From NCBI RefSeq assembly GCF_026932795.1, contig NZ_JADPVH010000002.1, positions 80,987 through 144,986 on the forward strand: 64,000 bases of DNA, read 5' to 3'. Made by a program: the position numbers and the translations under genes. This DNA is from Paenarthrobacter sp. Z7-10. GTDB taxonomy: Bacteria; Actinomycetota; Actinomycetes; Actinomycetales; Micrococcaceae. Position 1 is the first letter of the stretch. Each line of letters begins with the position of its first letter. Below are positions 27,825 through 37,667 of the stretch, in pieces. The notes below the pieces were generated by a model. The model was not told the origin of the DNA, searched no databases, and saw only the letters and a list, made by a program, of their open reading frames with translations.

Positions 27825-29294
27825 ATGGCGCATTCATCCAATCCTTACTCCGTACTGCGGCGCAAGCCCATCGACGATGTGGAGGACGAAAACTCCGGAA
27901 GCGGACTGTTCCGGACCTTGGGTTTGTGGCAGCTGACGGCAATCGGCGTGGGCGGCATCATCGGGGTAGGGATCTTCACCCTGGCCGGCGTCGTAGCGCA
28001 TGGGGACGCGAACAATCCCGGGGTGGGCCCCGCCGTCGTCATTTCCTTCCTGGTCGCCGGGCTGGCCAGCGCCGCCGCGGCCCTCTCCTACGCCGAATTT
28101 GCCGGAATGATTCCGCGCGCCGGTTCCGCCTACACCTATGGCTACGTGGCACTGGGGGAATTGATCGGCTGGTTCATCGGCTGGGACCTGCTGCTGGAAT
28201 ACATTGCGATCGTGGCAGTGGTCGCGATCGGCATTTCCGGCTATTTCGGGGCCTTCATGTCGGGGATCGGCGTGACGGTGCCGGACGCTGTGAACAGCGC
28301 CTGGACACCTGATACCCCGCACGGCGTCATTAATTTGCCCGCCATCGTCGTTTGTTTGATTGTGACCTGGATCCTCAGCCGCGGTTCCAAGAGCTTCGGA
28401 CGGTTTGAACTGGTGGCGGTGGGGCTGAAGGTGCTGCTGATCCTGGGCATCATCGGCATCGGCGTCTTCCACCTCCACGGCGAGAACTTTTCTCCGTTCA
28501 TGCCCAGCGGATTCGGTGCTGTGCTGACCGGGGCGGCCACGGTCTTCTTCGCAGTGTTCGGCTACGACGCAATGAGCACCGCGGCAGAGGAGGCCAAGGA
28601 CGCCAAGAAGCACATGCCCAAGGCCATCATCCTGTCGCTGGTGATCGCCATGATCCTCTACGTCATGGCCACCCTGGTGCTGACAGGTATGCAGAACTAC
28701 GCCAAAATGAACCCGACAAGCGCCTTTGCCTCCGCCTTTGATTCGGTCGGCCTGCCGACCATAGGTACCGTGATCGCGGGCTTTGCCGTGATCTCGATCC
28801 TGACCGTGATGCTCACCTTCCTGCTGGGTGTGACCCGCGTCTGGTTCTCGATGAGCCGCGACGGCCTGCTGCCCAAGTGGTTTGCCAAGACGGACGCCAA
28901 GCGCGGCGTGCCGCAGCGGGTGACCTGGATTGCCGGCATCGCTTCCGCCGTGCTGGCGGGCGTGCTGCCGATCCGGCTGGTGGCAGACCTGACCAACATC
29001 GGCATCCTGGCCGCCTTTGTGGTGGTCTGCATTGCGGTCATTGTGCTGCGCAGGACCAAGCCTCACGCGCCGCGAGAGTTCCGGCTGCCGTGGATGCCGG
29101 TGGTTCCGGCCTTCGGGGTGCTGGCCTCGCTCTTCCTGATCGCTCAGCTGCACTGGGAAACTTGGCTTCGGTTCGTCATCTGGCTCATCATCGGCCTGTT
29201 CATCTATTACTTCTACGGACGGCACCATTCCCTAATGAATCCGGACAGCCCGCGGCATGCTGACGAGACCGAGCCCGCGACGCCGGCCGGGTAG
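27825..29294 (+). CDS. APC-family amino-acid permease
   Basis: 489-residue transporter with about 12 helices. The conserved first helix GLWQLTAIGVGGIIGVGIF and then FAGMIPRAGSAYTYGYVALGE place it in the cationic-amino-acid-type branch (YfnA/CAT-like) of the APC superfamily; it imports amino acids by proton coupling. The ATG has GGAGG a few bases upstream. Exact substrate unknown. Two small genes follow in the same direction. Confidence 0.88.
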   Translation: MAHSSNPYSVLRRKPIDDVEDENSGSGLFRTLGLWQLTAIGVGGIIGVGIFTLAGVVAHGDANNPGVGPAVVISFLVAGLASAAAALSYAEFAGMIPRAGSAYTYGYVALGELIGWFIGWDLLLEYIAIVAVVAIGISGYFGAFMSGIGVTVPDAVNSAWTPDTPHGVINLPAIVVCLIVTWILSRGSKSFGRFELVAVGLKVLLILGIIGIGVFHLHGENFSPFMPSGFGAVLTGAATVFFAVFGYDAMSTAAEEAKDAKKHMPKAIILSLVIAMILYVMATLVLTGMQNYAKMNPTSAFASAFDSVGLPTIGTVIAGFAVISILTVMLTFLLGVTRVWFSMSRDGLLPKWFAKTDAKRGVPQRVTWIAGIASAVLAGVLPIRLVADLTNIGILAAFVVVCIAVIVLRRTKPHAPREFRLPWMPVVPAFGVLASLFLIAQLHWETWLRFVIWLIIGLFIYYFYGRHHSLMNPDSPRHADETEPATPAG

Positions 29295-29316
29295 TTCTGG
29301 CGGGTAGTCTTGGGTC

Positions 29317-29547
29317 ATGCGTAAGAAAGCGGACTGGGGGGACCTGGTTTTCCAGTTCGTCAGTTTCGCCTTGGTGTGCCTGGCGTTGTCCCTGCTGACC
29401 TGGCCCTTTCTGGTCAAGCTTGTGGCGGCATTCGGTTTTTCGATGCTGTTGGCCGGCGTGTATAAATATGTCCGCCGGACGGTTCGCCGGCGTCGGCAGC
29501 AGCCCAAAAGGCTCCGCGTAATGCACATCGAAAACGTGGAGGACTAA
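29317..29547 (+). CDS. Small membrane protein of unknown function
   Basis: 76 residues with two hydrophobic segments (FVSFALVCLALSLLTWPFL and LVAAFGFSMLLAGVY) and a basic C-terminus (YVRRTVRRRRQQPKRLR). No family recognised. TAGTCT ends six bases before the ATG, so it has a probable leaderless promoter. The HutD-like gene begins four bases after its stop. Confidence 0.65.
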   Translation: MRKKADWGDLVFQFVSFALVCLALSLLTWPFLVKLVAAFGFSMLLAGVYKYVRRTVRRRRQQPKRLRVMHIENVED

Positions 29548-29551
29548 TCCG

Positions 29552-30154
29552 GTGGACATAGTCCGCTATCAGAGCCTTCCAGCCTCCCGCTGGTCCAATG
29601 GCGGAGGAGTTACCCGCCAGATCGCAGCCTCTGCCGCTGCCGACTGGGACTGGCGGATCAGCATCGCCGAGGTCCGCACGGCAGGTCCCTTCTCGGATCT
29701 GCCGGGCATTGATCGGGTGCTGACGATCATCGCCGGTGAACTGATCGTGCTGACGGTCGATGGCGAGGAGCATCCGCTGGAGCGCTTCCGTCCCTTCCGG
29801 TTTTCCGGCGACAGCAGCACCAGCGCCGTCCTGCCCACCGGGGACGTGATGGATCTGAATGTGATGACCCGGCGCGGGAAGTTCACCGGTTACACCGCGA
29901 TCGTGGAACTGTCGAAAAAGCGCCCGCACCCGGTATTCGCCGGTCAGCACGCCGTCCTGCTGCAGGGCTCCGCGAGCGTCTCGGACGGAGCGGGGGCGCC
30001 TCCTGCGCAGGGAACGGAGGCAGGCACGACGACGACCGCACCAGCGGCGCTGGACCGATTCGACGTCGTCGTCGGCTCTGCCGCCGCTCCCGAAGTAAGT
30101 GGCCGCGGCTTTCTGGCCATCGTCAGCATTGATCCGGTCTCCGCCGAGGATTGA
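29552..30154 (+). CDS. HutD/Ves-family protein
   Basis: 200 residues with the HutD features: SRWSNGGGVTRQIA near the N-terminus, WDWRISIAEV, and a cupin-like core (FSDLPGIDRVLTIIAGELIVL ending in DLNVMTRRG). HutD proteins accompany histidine use or temperature adaptation, but their activity is uncertain. GTG start. No hut genes are adjacent here, so a link to histidine is not supported locally. Confidence 0.8.
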   Translation: MDIVRYQSLPASRWSNGGGVTRQIAASAAADWDWRISIAEVRTAGPFSDLPGIDRVLTIIAGELIVLTVDGEEHPLERFRPFRFSGDSSTSAVLPTGDVMDLNVMTRRGKFTGYTAIVELSKKRPHPVFAGQHAVLLQGSASVSDGAGAPPAQGTEAGTTTTAPAALDRFDVVVGSAAAPEVSGRGFLAIVSIDPVSAED

Positions 30155-30186
30155 CGCGCGGCCCCGAAACCCTGCATGCGCTATAA

Positions 30187-30203
30187 ATATGCAGACGATG
30201 CAT
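30187..30203. promoter_or_regulatory. Putative TetR operator 1
   Basis: ATATGCA-GACGA-TGCAT, containing the palindrome ATGCA-N5-TGCAT, lies about 200 bases upstream of the TetR gene. The same ATATGCA-N5-TGCA arrangement recurs before the MFS gene at 31081. The gap 30155-30405 shows no other gene. Confidence 0.4.
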
Positions 30204-30405
30204 TAATTCGCTAAACTGGAGGCGGACACAGCCACAGATCGGTGCTTGTGCTCCTCGGATCCCTTGGCTTCATCGGAGAAAACATGTTCATGGCAGACGC
30301 AGCCGGCGTTAGGTACGGCACCCCCCGGGCGGTATTTACGCATGTGGTACCGACAAAGGCGGGACGCGCGCATGGGGCAACAGCACCCTCCCCCGGGCGG
30401 TTCTC

Positions 30406-31047
30406 ATGAGCAAAGTCGTCGAGGCCGAACAGGGGCTGCGGGCACGGAAGCGGGCGGCCGCGGAAGCGTCCATAGAACAGGCCGCGCTGACCTTGGCGCT
30501 GGAGCGTGGATACGAAAACGTGACGGTCGAAATGATCTGCGAAGCCAGCATGATTTCGCAGCGAACGTTCTTCAACTACTTCGGCTCAAAGGAGGGCGTC
30601 ATTCTAGGCACCAGGCCCGCCACGCCCGCAGAAGAAGAAATCCGGCGCTTCGTCACCCAGGAAGGGTCGGATGTCCTGGGCGACCTCGTTTCCCTGATCG
30701 CAGCGGCAATGTCGGCCGCCGAGCCGGATATGGCGCTTTTCCAAAGCCGGCGCACGCTGATCCAGCGCACCCCTGAACTGATGATGCGGGAAAAGGCACG
30801 CCTCGGCGACGCCGAGGGCCGGCTGACGAAGTATGTTATGGACCGCTTCCATACCCAGGGCCGCAGCGAAACGAAGACCCCGGACTTGGAGGACGAGGCC
30901 CGGATGGTCGTGGCCCTTGCCTTTGGCGCCCTGCATTACACCATGCACAAATGGGTCAACAGCAGCTTCAGCGTCAAACGCGGCGAACTGCTGGAAACCA
31001 CCTCGAATCTGATCCGCCGCGCCACGGGGAACGAAAAACCAGCCTAA
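30406..31047 (+). CDS. TetR-family regulator
   Basis: 213-residue repressor-type regulator. The N-terminal HTH covers about residues 18-65 (ASIEQAALTLALERGYENVT, EMICEASMISQRTFFNYFGSKEGV), and the C-terminal ligand domain includes QSRRTLIQRTPELMMREKARL. It lies directly upstream of the MFS multidrug-type exporter in the same direction, the usual arrangement for a repressor of efflux. Two related palindromes (30187, 31081) are its likely operators. Ligand unknown. Confidence 0.88.
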   Translation: MSKVVEAEQGLRARKRAAAEASIEQAALTLALERGYENVTVEMICEASMISQRTFFNYFGSKEGVILGTRPATPAEEEIRRFVTQEGSDVLGDLVSLIAAAMSAAEPDMALFQSRRTLIQRTPELMMREKARLGDAEGRLTKYVMDRFHTQGRSETKTPDLEDEARMVVALAFGALHYTMHKWVNSSFSVKRGELLETTSNLIRRATGNEKPA

Positions 31048-31080
31048 AGTGCACACACTACATGTTTGCAGTTTGCGTAA

Positions 31081-31097
31081 ATATGCATTGACTGCAA
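31081..31097. promoter_or_regulatory. Putative TetR operator 2 before MFS exporter
   Basis: ATATGCA-TTGAC-TGCAAA, 67 bases before the exporter start, matches the half-site spacing of the element at 30187. A larger inverted repeat TTTGCAGT...ACTGCAAA surrounds it. Confidence 0.4.
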
Positions 31098-31163
31098 AGC
31101 TGGTAACAGCCGTTTCTCCCCGTCGAAATTCCGGTCCGTCCGGACGCAGTTCAAAAGGATGTC

Positions 31164-32795
31164 ATGAGTAAAACGCCTGAGGCTTCATCAGCCAACGCGG
31201 CAGCAAACCACCGGAGCGTCCTGCTGGTGTTCGCCGGACTGATGGTCACCATGCTGCTGGCCTCTTTGGACCAGACGATTTTCAGTACCGCCTTGCCCAC
31301 CATCGTCGGTGACCTCAACGGGGTGAACGAGATGCTGTGGGTCATCACCATTTACATCCTGGCCTCGACCATCATGCTGCCGATTTACGGCAAGCTCGGT
31401 GATTTGATTGGGCGCAAGGGCATCTTCATCGGTGCCATCGCAGTGTTCATTGTGGGCTCCATCATTGGCGGCTCCGCTCCCGATATGGGCTGGCTGATTT
31501 TCGGCCGCGGCGTCCAGGGTATTGGCGGCGGCGGCTTGATGATCCTCTCCCAGGCCATCATCGCCGACGTGGTGCCGGCCCGCGAACGTGGAAAATACAT
31601 GGGCATCATGGGCGGTGTCTTCGCCCTTTCCTCGGTGGCCGGGCCGCTGCTGGGCGGTTGGTTCACCGACGGCATTGGCTGGCGCTGGGGGCTGTGGATG
31701 AACATCCCGCTGGGCATCCTGGCCATTATTTCGGCCGTGTTCTTCCTTCACCTGCCCGTGAAACCGCGCCGGAAGATGCGCGTGGATGCAGCAGGCATGG
31801 CATTGCTGGCCATCGCATCCACGGCTCTGGTGCTTTTCACCACCTGGGGCGGCACCAAATATGCCTGGGGTTCGCCGACCATCATCGCGCTCATCATTGT
31901 CACGGTGGCAGCGGCTGTCGTCTTTGTGTTCGTCGAGAGCAAGGCGGCCGAACCGATCATGGCCCTGCATCTGTTCAAGGACAGGAATTTCAACCTCACC
32001 ATTGTTGCCGGTCTCATCACCGGCATTGCCATGTTCGGGACGCTCGCTTACCTGCCGACTTACCTGCAGATGGTGACGGGGGCGAACGCCACGCAGGCCG
32101 GTTTCCTGATGATCCCCATGATGGCCGGTCTGCTGGTCACCTCCGTCGGTACCGGCCAGATTGTGAGCAAGACCGGGCGCTACAAGGTGTTCCCCATCCT
32201 CGGATCGTTCATTGTTGCCGGCGCGCTGGTGCTGCTCTCGACCATGACGGCAACTCTTCCTGTCTGGCTCACCTGCTGCTATCTGGCGATCATGGGCATC
32301 GGACTTGGCATGAGCATGCAGATCCTGGTCCTGATCGTGCAGAACTCGTTTCCCAATTCGCAGGTGGGCATGGCCACGGCGTCCAACAACTACTTCCGCC
32401 AGATCGGCGCCTCGCTGGGCGCCGCCGTCGTCGGGAGCCTGTTTGCCTCACGACTGGCAAGCCTGCTGCTTGAGCGGATGCCGGCCAGCGCCCAAGGCCC
32501 CGGCGCAGACAGCAACTCCCTGACACCGAAGCTCGTGCGCAACCTTCCAGCGGCGGTGCGGGACGTTATTATTGGTGCTTACAGCGACGCGCTGACGCCC
32601 ATCTTCCTCTACATGGTCCCGCTGCTGCTGATCGCCGGCTTCCTGCTCTTCTTCCTGAAGGAAAAGCCGCTGGCCACCACGATTGAGCGTGACATCCTGC
32701 CTGAGTCATTGGAGATTGACGGGGCCAATCATCTTCATGTCGCGGATGGACGGGAAGCTGTCGAGACCGGAAGGTCTGGCTCCGCGGCGCGCTGA
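31164..32795 (+). CDS. MFS exporter, DHA2/EmrB type
   Basis: 543 residues and about 14 helices, a proton-driven drug or metabolite exporter of the EmrB/QacA branch. Motif D1 is SLDQTIFSTALPTIVGDL, motif A is YGKLGDLIGRK and motif C is SVAGPLLGGWFTD. The N-terminal helix sits at residues 18-40. The TetR gene upstream presumably controls it. The last 61 bases overlap the end of the convergent NCS1 permease gene, so the C-terminal tail is read on both strands. Confidence 0.92.
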   Translation: MSKTPEASSANAAANHRSVLLVFAGLMVTMLLASLDQTIFSTALPTIVGDLNGVNEMLWVITIYILASTIMLPIYGKLGDLIGRKGIFIGAIAVFIVGSIIGGSAPDMGWLIFGRGVQGIGGGGLMILSQAIIADVVPARERGKYMGIMGGVFALSSVAGPLLGGWFTDGIGWRWGLWMNIPLGILAIISAVFFLHLPVKPRRKMRVDAAGMALLAIASTALVLFTTWGGTKYAWGSPTIIALIIVTVAAAVVFVFVESKAAEPIMALHLFKDRNFNLTIVAGLITGIAMFGTLAYLPTYLQMVTGANATQAGFLMIPMMAGLLVTSVGTGQIVSKTGRYKVFPILGSFIVAGALVLLSTMTATLPVWLTCCYLAIMGIGLGMSMQILVLIVQNSFPNSQVGMATASNNYFRQIGASLGAAVVGSLFASRLASLLLERMPASAQGPGADSNSLTPKLVRNLPAAVRDVIIGAYSDALTPIFLYMVPLLLIAGFLLFFLKEKPLATTIERDILPESLEIDGANHLHVADGREAVETGRSGSAAR

Positions 32796-34204
32796 ATACG
32801 CTTTGCCACGGCCGCCCGCTTCGCCCAGGGATAAAAGATCCCGGCCGTTACCAGCAGTCCCACCAGCCAGGAAATGTCAGTTCCTGACATGGCTGTGGCG
32901 ATCGGTCCGGTGTAGAGCGACTGGGACAAAAAGGGAATCTGGACCGCGATGCCAATCGCGTAGGAGATCAGTGCCACTTTGTTCCAGCGTCCGTAATGGC
33001 CGTTGGGGTCATACAGTGCCGCAACGTCCACCCGCTCACGGGAGATCAGGTAATAGTCCACCAAGTTGATGGCGCTCCAGGGAATGAAAACCATCAGCAG
33101 CAACAAGACCAGGTTCTTGAAATTTCCCAGGAAGTCCGACGAAGCCATGATCGCTATCAGCACGGAGAGCAGGATGAACCCGCAGATATAGAGAATCCGG
33201 GAGAGCTGCCGGATCTTTGACTTGCCGGTGAACGCCGAAATGGAAGTCAGGATGGACATGAAGCCACCGTAGGCGTTGAGGGTGTTGACGGTGAGCTTGC
33301 CAACAAAGACCACCAAGGCAATCAGTACCGCGAAGATGCCGCCGCCGCCGAGCTGCGCCAGGAAACCGACTTGGCTGTCCAGGAATCCGCTGCCGTCCGC
33401 CGCGGCAGGCAGGGCAGCCAGCAAGGCGCCGAAGGACATGGACCACTGGGAGCCGATAACGCTGCCGCTGAATGTCGCGATGAACGTCGACTTAGCCGGC
33501 GTGTCAGCCGGCAGATAACGTGAGTAGTCCGCCACATAGGGGCCATAGGTCAGCTGCCAGCCCGCACTGAGCGCAACGGCCGTCAGGAACGAGGCCGCGC
33601 TGAAGGCCGTGGTGCCGAACAGGGCGCCGACGTCGTATTGCGTGAAAAGGCGGACGGCCAGGTAGGTGAAACCGACCAGGCCGGAGACCGTCGCGATGCG
33701 CCCCAACAGGTGAATGTACTTGTAGCCAAGGGTCGCGACGACGGCGGTGATGGCACCGAAGACGATGATTCCCAACGGCACATTGCTGCTGCCGGTGATG
33801 GTGTTTACGGCCTGACCGGCCAGGATGGCACCGGTGGAGGCAAAACCGAGGTACATCAGGATGACCAGAATGAGCGGAATCACGGCGCCGTAAACTCCGA
33901 ACTGCGCCCGGCTGGAGATCATCTGCGGCAGTCCCAGTTTCGGTCCCTGCGCCGAATGCAGGGCCATCACGGCTCCACCCAACAGGTTGCCAGCCAGCAG
34001 TCCCAAAATGCCCCAAAGCGCGTCGGCGCCAAAGGTCACGGCCAGCGCGCCGGTTACCACAGCGGTGATCTGCATGTTAGCGCCGAACCACAGGGTGAAC
34101 TGATTACGGGGGCGTCCGTGCCGCGCCGTTTCCGGGACCACGTCAATGCTGTGCGTTTCAAGCAGCGTGCCGGATGATCCGGTCGCCGGGCCAGTTGATG
34201 CCAT
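32735..34204 (-). CDS. NCS1-family nucleobase permease
   Basis: 489-residue cation symporter of the cytosine/purine/uracil/allantoin family with about 12 helices. RPRNQFTLWFGANMQITAVVTG is the conserved first-helix region, and SSRAQFGVYGAVIPLILV the third-helix region. The ATG at 34204 has GGAGC four bases upstream and matches the family start; the open frame further upstream is not conserved. Its 3' end overlaps the MFS exporter by 61 bases. No catabolic gene adjoins to fix the substrate. Confidence 0.88.
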   Translation of the reverse strand: MASTGPATGSSGTLLETHSIDVVPETARHGRPRNQFTLWFGANMQITAVVTGALAVTFGADALWGILGLLAGNLLGGAVMALHSAQGPKLGLPQMISSRAQFGVYGAVIPLILVILMYLGFASTGAILAGQAVNTITGSSNVPLGIIVFGAITAVVATLGYKYIHLLGRIATVSGLVGFTYLAVRLFTQYDVGALFGTTAFSAASFLTAVALSAGWQLTYGPYVADYSRYLPADTPAKSTFIATFSGSVIGSQWSMSFGALLAALPAAADGSGFLDSQVGFLAQLGGGGIFAVLIALVVFVGKLTVNTLNAYGGFMSILTSISAFTGKSKIRQLSRILYICGFILLSVLIAIMASSDFLGNFKNLVLLLLMVFIPWSAINLVDYYLISRERVDVAALYDPNGHYGRWNKVALISYAIGIAVQIPFLSQSLYTGPIATAMSGTDISWLVGLLVTAGIFYPWAKRAAVAKRIQRAAEPDLPVSTASRPSAT

Positions 34205-34426
34205 GAGTGCTCCTCGTCCACAATGTTCGTCCGGACCGCAGGTGCGGTCCGGCCTCGCATCCAAGCTCATCACTACGGACGGTACTGTGACACCCATCAC
34301 CGGGAATCGCTGTCCGTCATCCCAGACTCTGCGGCCTCAGCCCGCAGCCCAGCAGGCAGCCCCACGCCCACCCGCATGCCCATCAAGCACGAATCCGGCC
34401 AAGCACCGCCACCGGGGTGCCGCGGG

Positions 34427-34483
34427 TTAAAAAAACAGTCTGCGTCCCCCAGGTTTTTTGGAACCGGGGCGACGCAGACTGTT
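34427..34483 (-). terminator. Strong intrinsic terminator of DEAD-box gene
   Basis: AACAGTCTGCGTC (34434-34446) pairs perfectly with GACGCAGACTGTT (34471-34483), with a second inner stem, and on the minus strand is followed by seven T. It lies 30 bases past the helicase stop. The rest of 34205-34514, between the NCS1 start and the helicase end, shows no gene. Confidence 0.9.
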
Positions 34484-34514
34484 GCAGTGCTGTTGTCAGT
34501 GCTGCCGGAAGCGG

Positions 34515-36209
34515 CTAGCGGCCACGGCGCTGATTCGACGCCGGCGCCGACGCACGGCGCGGACCTGCGGACCGCGACGGCCGACCGGAGCCCCCGGCAT
34601 TTCCGGCGTTGTAGCTTCCGGTGGAGGTTCCGCCGGTATTCGAGGACCATACGGGTGCCGATCCCGCGGTCCGGGCGCCGCTGCCGCGCGGCACATCATT
34701 ACGATGCGACGCGGACTGCGGGGTGCGCTTGGCACCACGGGCCACGTCTCCATGGGCCTCGGAGCGTGCCGGACGTCGGCTTTCGCCTCCGGTCCTTTCG
34801 CTGCCAAAGCGGGGTGCCTGCGGCTGATCCTTGCGCCGGTCCTCGCGGTTGCCCGTCTCCGTGGCACCGCCGGAAACCCGGCCGCGTCCGCCGCGGCCGC
34901 CACGACCACCCACGGCAGGTGATCCCTGGCCGGTGCGGCGGGTGCGCTTGCGCTCGGCATTGGCTCCGGTGGAGGATCCGCCACCCTGCTGCGCCGTCTT
35001 GGCCGCCATGAGGGCCGCTCTGGTGCGCGGATCGATCTTATCGGCGACCTCCCCCACCAGTTTGGCTATCAGCGGTGAGCTGGTCGTGACGCGTTCGAAG
35101 GAGACGTCGACGCCGGCCGCCTTCATCAGCTTTTTCACGTCCGACTGCTGTTCCGGCAGCGTGATGGTCACCACGGTGCCGTCGGAACCGGCGCGGGCGG
35201 TACGGCCCGAGCGGTGCAGGTACGCCTTGTGTTCGGTGGGTGGGTCAACATGGATGACGAGTTCGACGTCGTCGACGTGCACACCGCGGGCGGCGACGTC
35301 GGTGGCCACCAGCACGCGCACCTCACCCGAGGAGAACTCGGCCAAGTTGCGGTCGCGCGCATTCTGCGACAGGTTTCCATGCAGGTCCACTGCCGGGATT
35401 CCGGCATCCGTCAAAGTTTTCGCCAGCTTGCGGGCATGGTGCTTGGTCCGCATGAACAGCAGGCGGCGTCCGGCACCGGCGGCCAGCTCCACGATCAGCT
35501 GCTTCTTCACCGTCTGGTCGTTGACCACCAGAACGTGGTGTTCCATCGTCGTGATGGACGCCGTCGGGTCATCCACGGAGTGCGTGACCGGATTGGAGAG
35601 GTAACGCTGGACAATCTTGTCCACGCCATTGTCCAGCGTGGCCGAAAAGAGCAGGCGCTGGCCGTCCTTCGGCGTGGTGTCCAGCAGCCGCTTGACCACC
35701 GGCAGGAAGCCGAGGTCGGCCATATGATCGGCCTCATCCAGCACCGTGATCTCGACCGATTCCAGCGTGAGCAGCCGCTGTTTCATCAGGTCTTCGAGCC
35801 GGCCCGGGCAGGCAATGACAATGTCCACGCCGGCCTTGAGCGCACGCTCCTGGCGCTGCTGGGCAACACCGCCGTAGATGACCGTCGTGTTGAGGCCCAT
35901 TTCCTTGGCCAGGGGTTCGATCGTGTTGTTGATCTGGGTGGCCAGCTCGCGGGTTGGTGCCAGCACCAATGCCAGCGGGCGGCCGGGCTTGCGTCGGTAA
36001 GCCGCTTCGCTTTCCGCCAGCCGGGCAACCAGCGGCAGCGCAAAGGCAATGGTCTTGCCGGAGCCGGTGCGGCCACGGCCCAGTACATCGCGGCCGGCCA
36101 AAGTGTCCGGGAGTGTCTTGATCTGAATCGGGAAGGCTTCTTCGATGCCGTTGGCGGCGAGGGAAGCGGCAAGGACCTTGGGCACGCCAAGGCTGGAGAA
36201 CGTAGTCAT
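34515..36209 (-). CDS. DEAD-box RNA helicase
   Basis: 564 residues. Helicase motifs in order: FSSLGVPKVLAASLAANGIEEAFPIQ (Q motif region), GRGRTGSGKT (I), PTRELATQI (Ia), VLDEADHMADLG (II), FSATL (III), TDVAARGVHV (V) and HRSGRTARAG (VI). The last 170 residues are a disordered Arg/Gly/Ser tail (GGRGGRGGRGRVSGG) that probably binds RNA. It resembles RhlE/DeaD helicases acting in ribosome assembly and mRNA decay, often cold-induced. Monocistronic, with a strong terminator. Confidence 0.93.
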   Translation of the reverse strand: MTTFSSLGVPKVLAASLAANGIEEAFPIQIKTLPDTLAGRDVLGRGRTGSGKTIAFALPLVARLAESEAAYRRKPGRPLALVLAPTRELATQINNTIEPLAKEMGLNTTVIYGGVAQQRQERALKAGVDIVIACPGRLEDLMKQRLLTLESVEITVLDEADHMADLGFLPVVKRLLDTTPKDGQRLLFSATLDNGVDKIVQRYLSNPVTHSVDDPTASITTMEHHVLVVNDQTVKKQLIVELAAGAGRRLLFMRTKHHARKLAKTLTDAGIPAVDLHGNLSQNARDRNLAEFSSGEVRVLVATDVAARGVHVDDVELVIHVDPPTEHKAYLHRSGRTARAGSDGTVVTITLPEQQSDVKKLMKAAGVDVSFERVTTSSPLIAKLVGEVADKIDPRTRAALMAAKTAQQGGGSSTGANAERKRTRRTGQGSPAVGGRGGRGGRGRVSGGATETGNREDRRKDQPQAPRFGSERTGGESRRPARSEAHGDVARGAKRTPQSASHRNDVPRGSGARTAGSAPVWSSNTGGTSTGSYNAGNAGGSGRPSRSAGPRRASAPASNQRRGR

Positions 36210-36418
36210 GTAAGAGCAGACTTTCGGTTACGTGGCCCTGGCACCGGTCGGTGCAGGGATTCGCCGAAGAAATGTCAGAAGATGTCAACCGCGCATCCAT
36301 TCCGGACCGCAGCTGCGGCCGGATGGGTTAGTGCATTGGATTGCTACTATGCGGGACTGGATCAACGCGTTCATCGACGCATGAAGGGCGCGTACGCGCT
36401 TCAAGTTTCCCCAGTCTA

Positions 36419-37447
36419 TCAGTCCGGTGGGCGGCGGACGGCCAGATCCGACGGTCCGGTGGGGAGCACGACGACGCCAGTCGCCTTTCCATTGGGCTCC
36501 AGCAGCCATCCAACGCGCTTCGGTGAGTTCAGGATCACAGCACTTTCCACCAGATGAAGCTCGGGAACCCGTTCCGCCATGGCCAGCTCGGCACTGATCA
36601 CATCGGCCACCGAGCGCAGCCACATTCCCACCATGAAATTCGTGGAACCGGTGGTGGAGGCGATCAGCCGGACATTTCGAAAGGAGCCCAGGGCCCGTGC
36701 CACCTCGTCGTGCCGGTCGGCCGGAACCCGGCCAAACCAGTGGCAGGTGACAGGGAAACCGGAGTAGGCCTGGGCAAGTTCACAACGAAAAGTAAGCAGG
36801 TGCGAGGCCAACAGCCGATCCAACTGCCGGCGGACCGTCGCCGGATGGCCGCCGAGCTCCCGCGACATTTGTGCCGCCGTCGTCCGCCCATCGCGCATCA
36901 GCATCCGGATCATGTCCGGAGAAACAGCGGGGAACGGGTCCCGTCCGGCCGCTTCGGTGCGCTTGCGCTGCCCGAACTGCTGCTGTTGGGCGCGGGTCAG
37001 AATATTGAGCCGCCAGTTGTCCCCACCCAGGTGCAGCCGGGTGCACAGGGAAACCTGGTAGCGATTCAGCCCAGGAATGGCGGCGAGCGCCGGAATCACC
37101 TGCTGGCTCAGCTCGGCCAGAGTGGGCGTGATGACGGTCAGAATCAGGTCCCGGTTCCTGGCCGCCTCATCGACCGTCACGATTTCCGGGATGGCGCACG
37201 CGGCATCGATCACCGGAGACCGCCGGTTGAGGTCGCACTGGACATCCAAAAAGGACAACGACATCTTGTCCGGTTCGCCAATCAGATGCGCCGTAATCCA
37301 CGCAGCGCCGGAGCTGCGCAGCCGTTCCCAACGGGAGGCCAACGTGGTGGCGTGCACGCCGAGAATGTCGGCGGCATCCGTCCAACTTACGCGGGGGGCG
37401 ATCTGGAGGGCGTTGATCAACGCCAAGTCGTCTTCGGATAGTTGCAC
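36419..37447 (-). CDS. Lrp/AsnC-family regulator, tandem form
   Basis: 342 residues with two AsnC-type helix-turn-helix units: the first at the N-terminus (DDLALINALQIAPRVSWTDAADILGVHATTLASRWERL), the second near residue 170 (MIRMLMRDGRTTAAQMSRELGGHPATVRRQLDRLL), each followed by a RAM-like ligand domain. GTG start with GGAGG upstream. It is divergent from the M20 amidohydrolase-MFS operon across 220 bases, so it most likely controls that operon in response to an amino acid or its derivative. Confidence 0.88.
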   Translation of the reverse strand: MQLSEDDLALINALQIAPRVSWTDAADILGVHATTLASRWERLRSSGAAWITAHLIGEPDKMSLSFLDVQCDLNRRSPVIDAACAIPEIVTVDEAARNRDLILTVITPTLAELSQQVIPALAAIPGLNRYQVSLCTRLHLGGDNWRLNILTRAQQQQFGQRKRTEAAGRDPFPAVSPDMIRMLMRDGRTTAAQMSRELGGHPATVRRQLDRLLASHLLTFRCELAQAYSGFPVTCHWFGRVPADRHDEVARALGSFRNVRLIASTTGSTNFMVGMWLRSVADVISAELAMAERVPELHLVESAVILNSPKRVGWLLEPNGKATGVVVLPTGPSDLAVRRPPD

Positions 37448-37667
37448 AAGTCCTCCATATATGCGGCTCCGGTGCGCACTCTCAGTGGCATAGGACGGTT
37501 CAATGCGCTTTTCGAGCGATTGGGCGTGCTGTGAACCACATCACCACAAAATGATTTGCGGCACAACTTTTTTGGCTGCGCCACTCACCGGCGCACGGAC
37601 GGCAGCGCACGCCGAGCAGCGCACCCCGACACACCACTAAGCAACGTATCCGAACCCAGGGAGCCCC

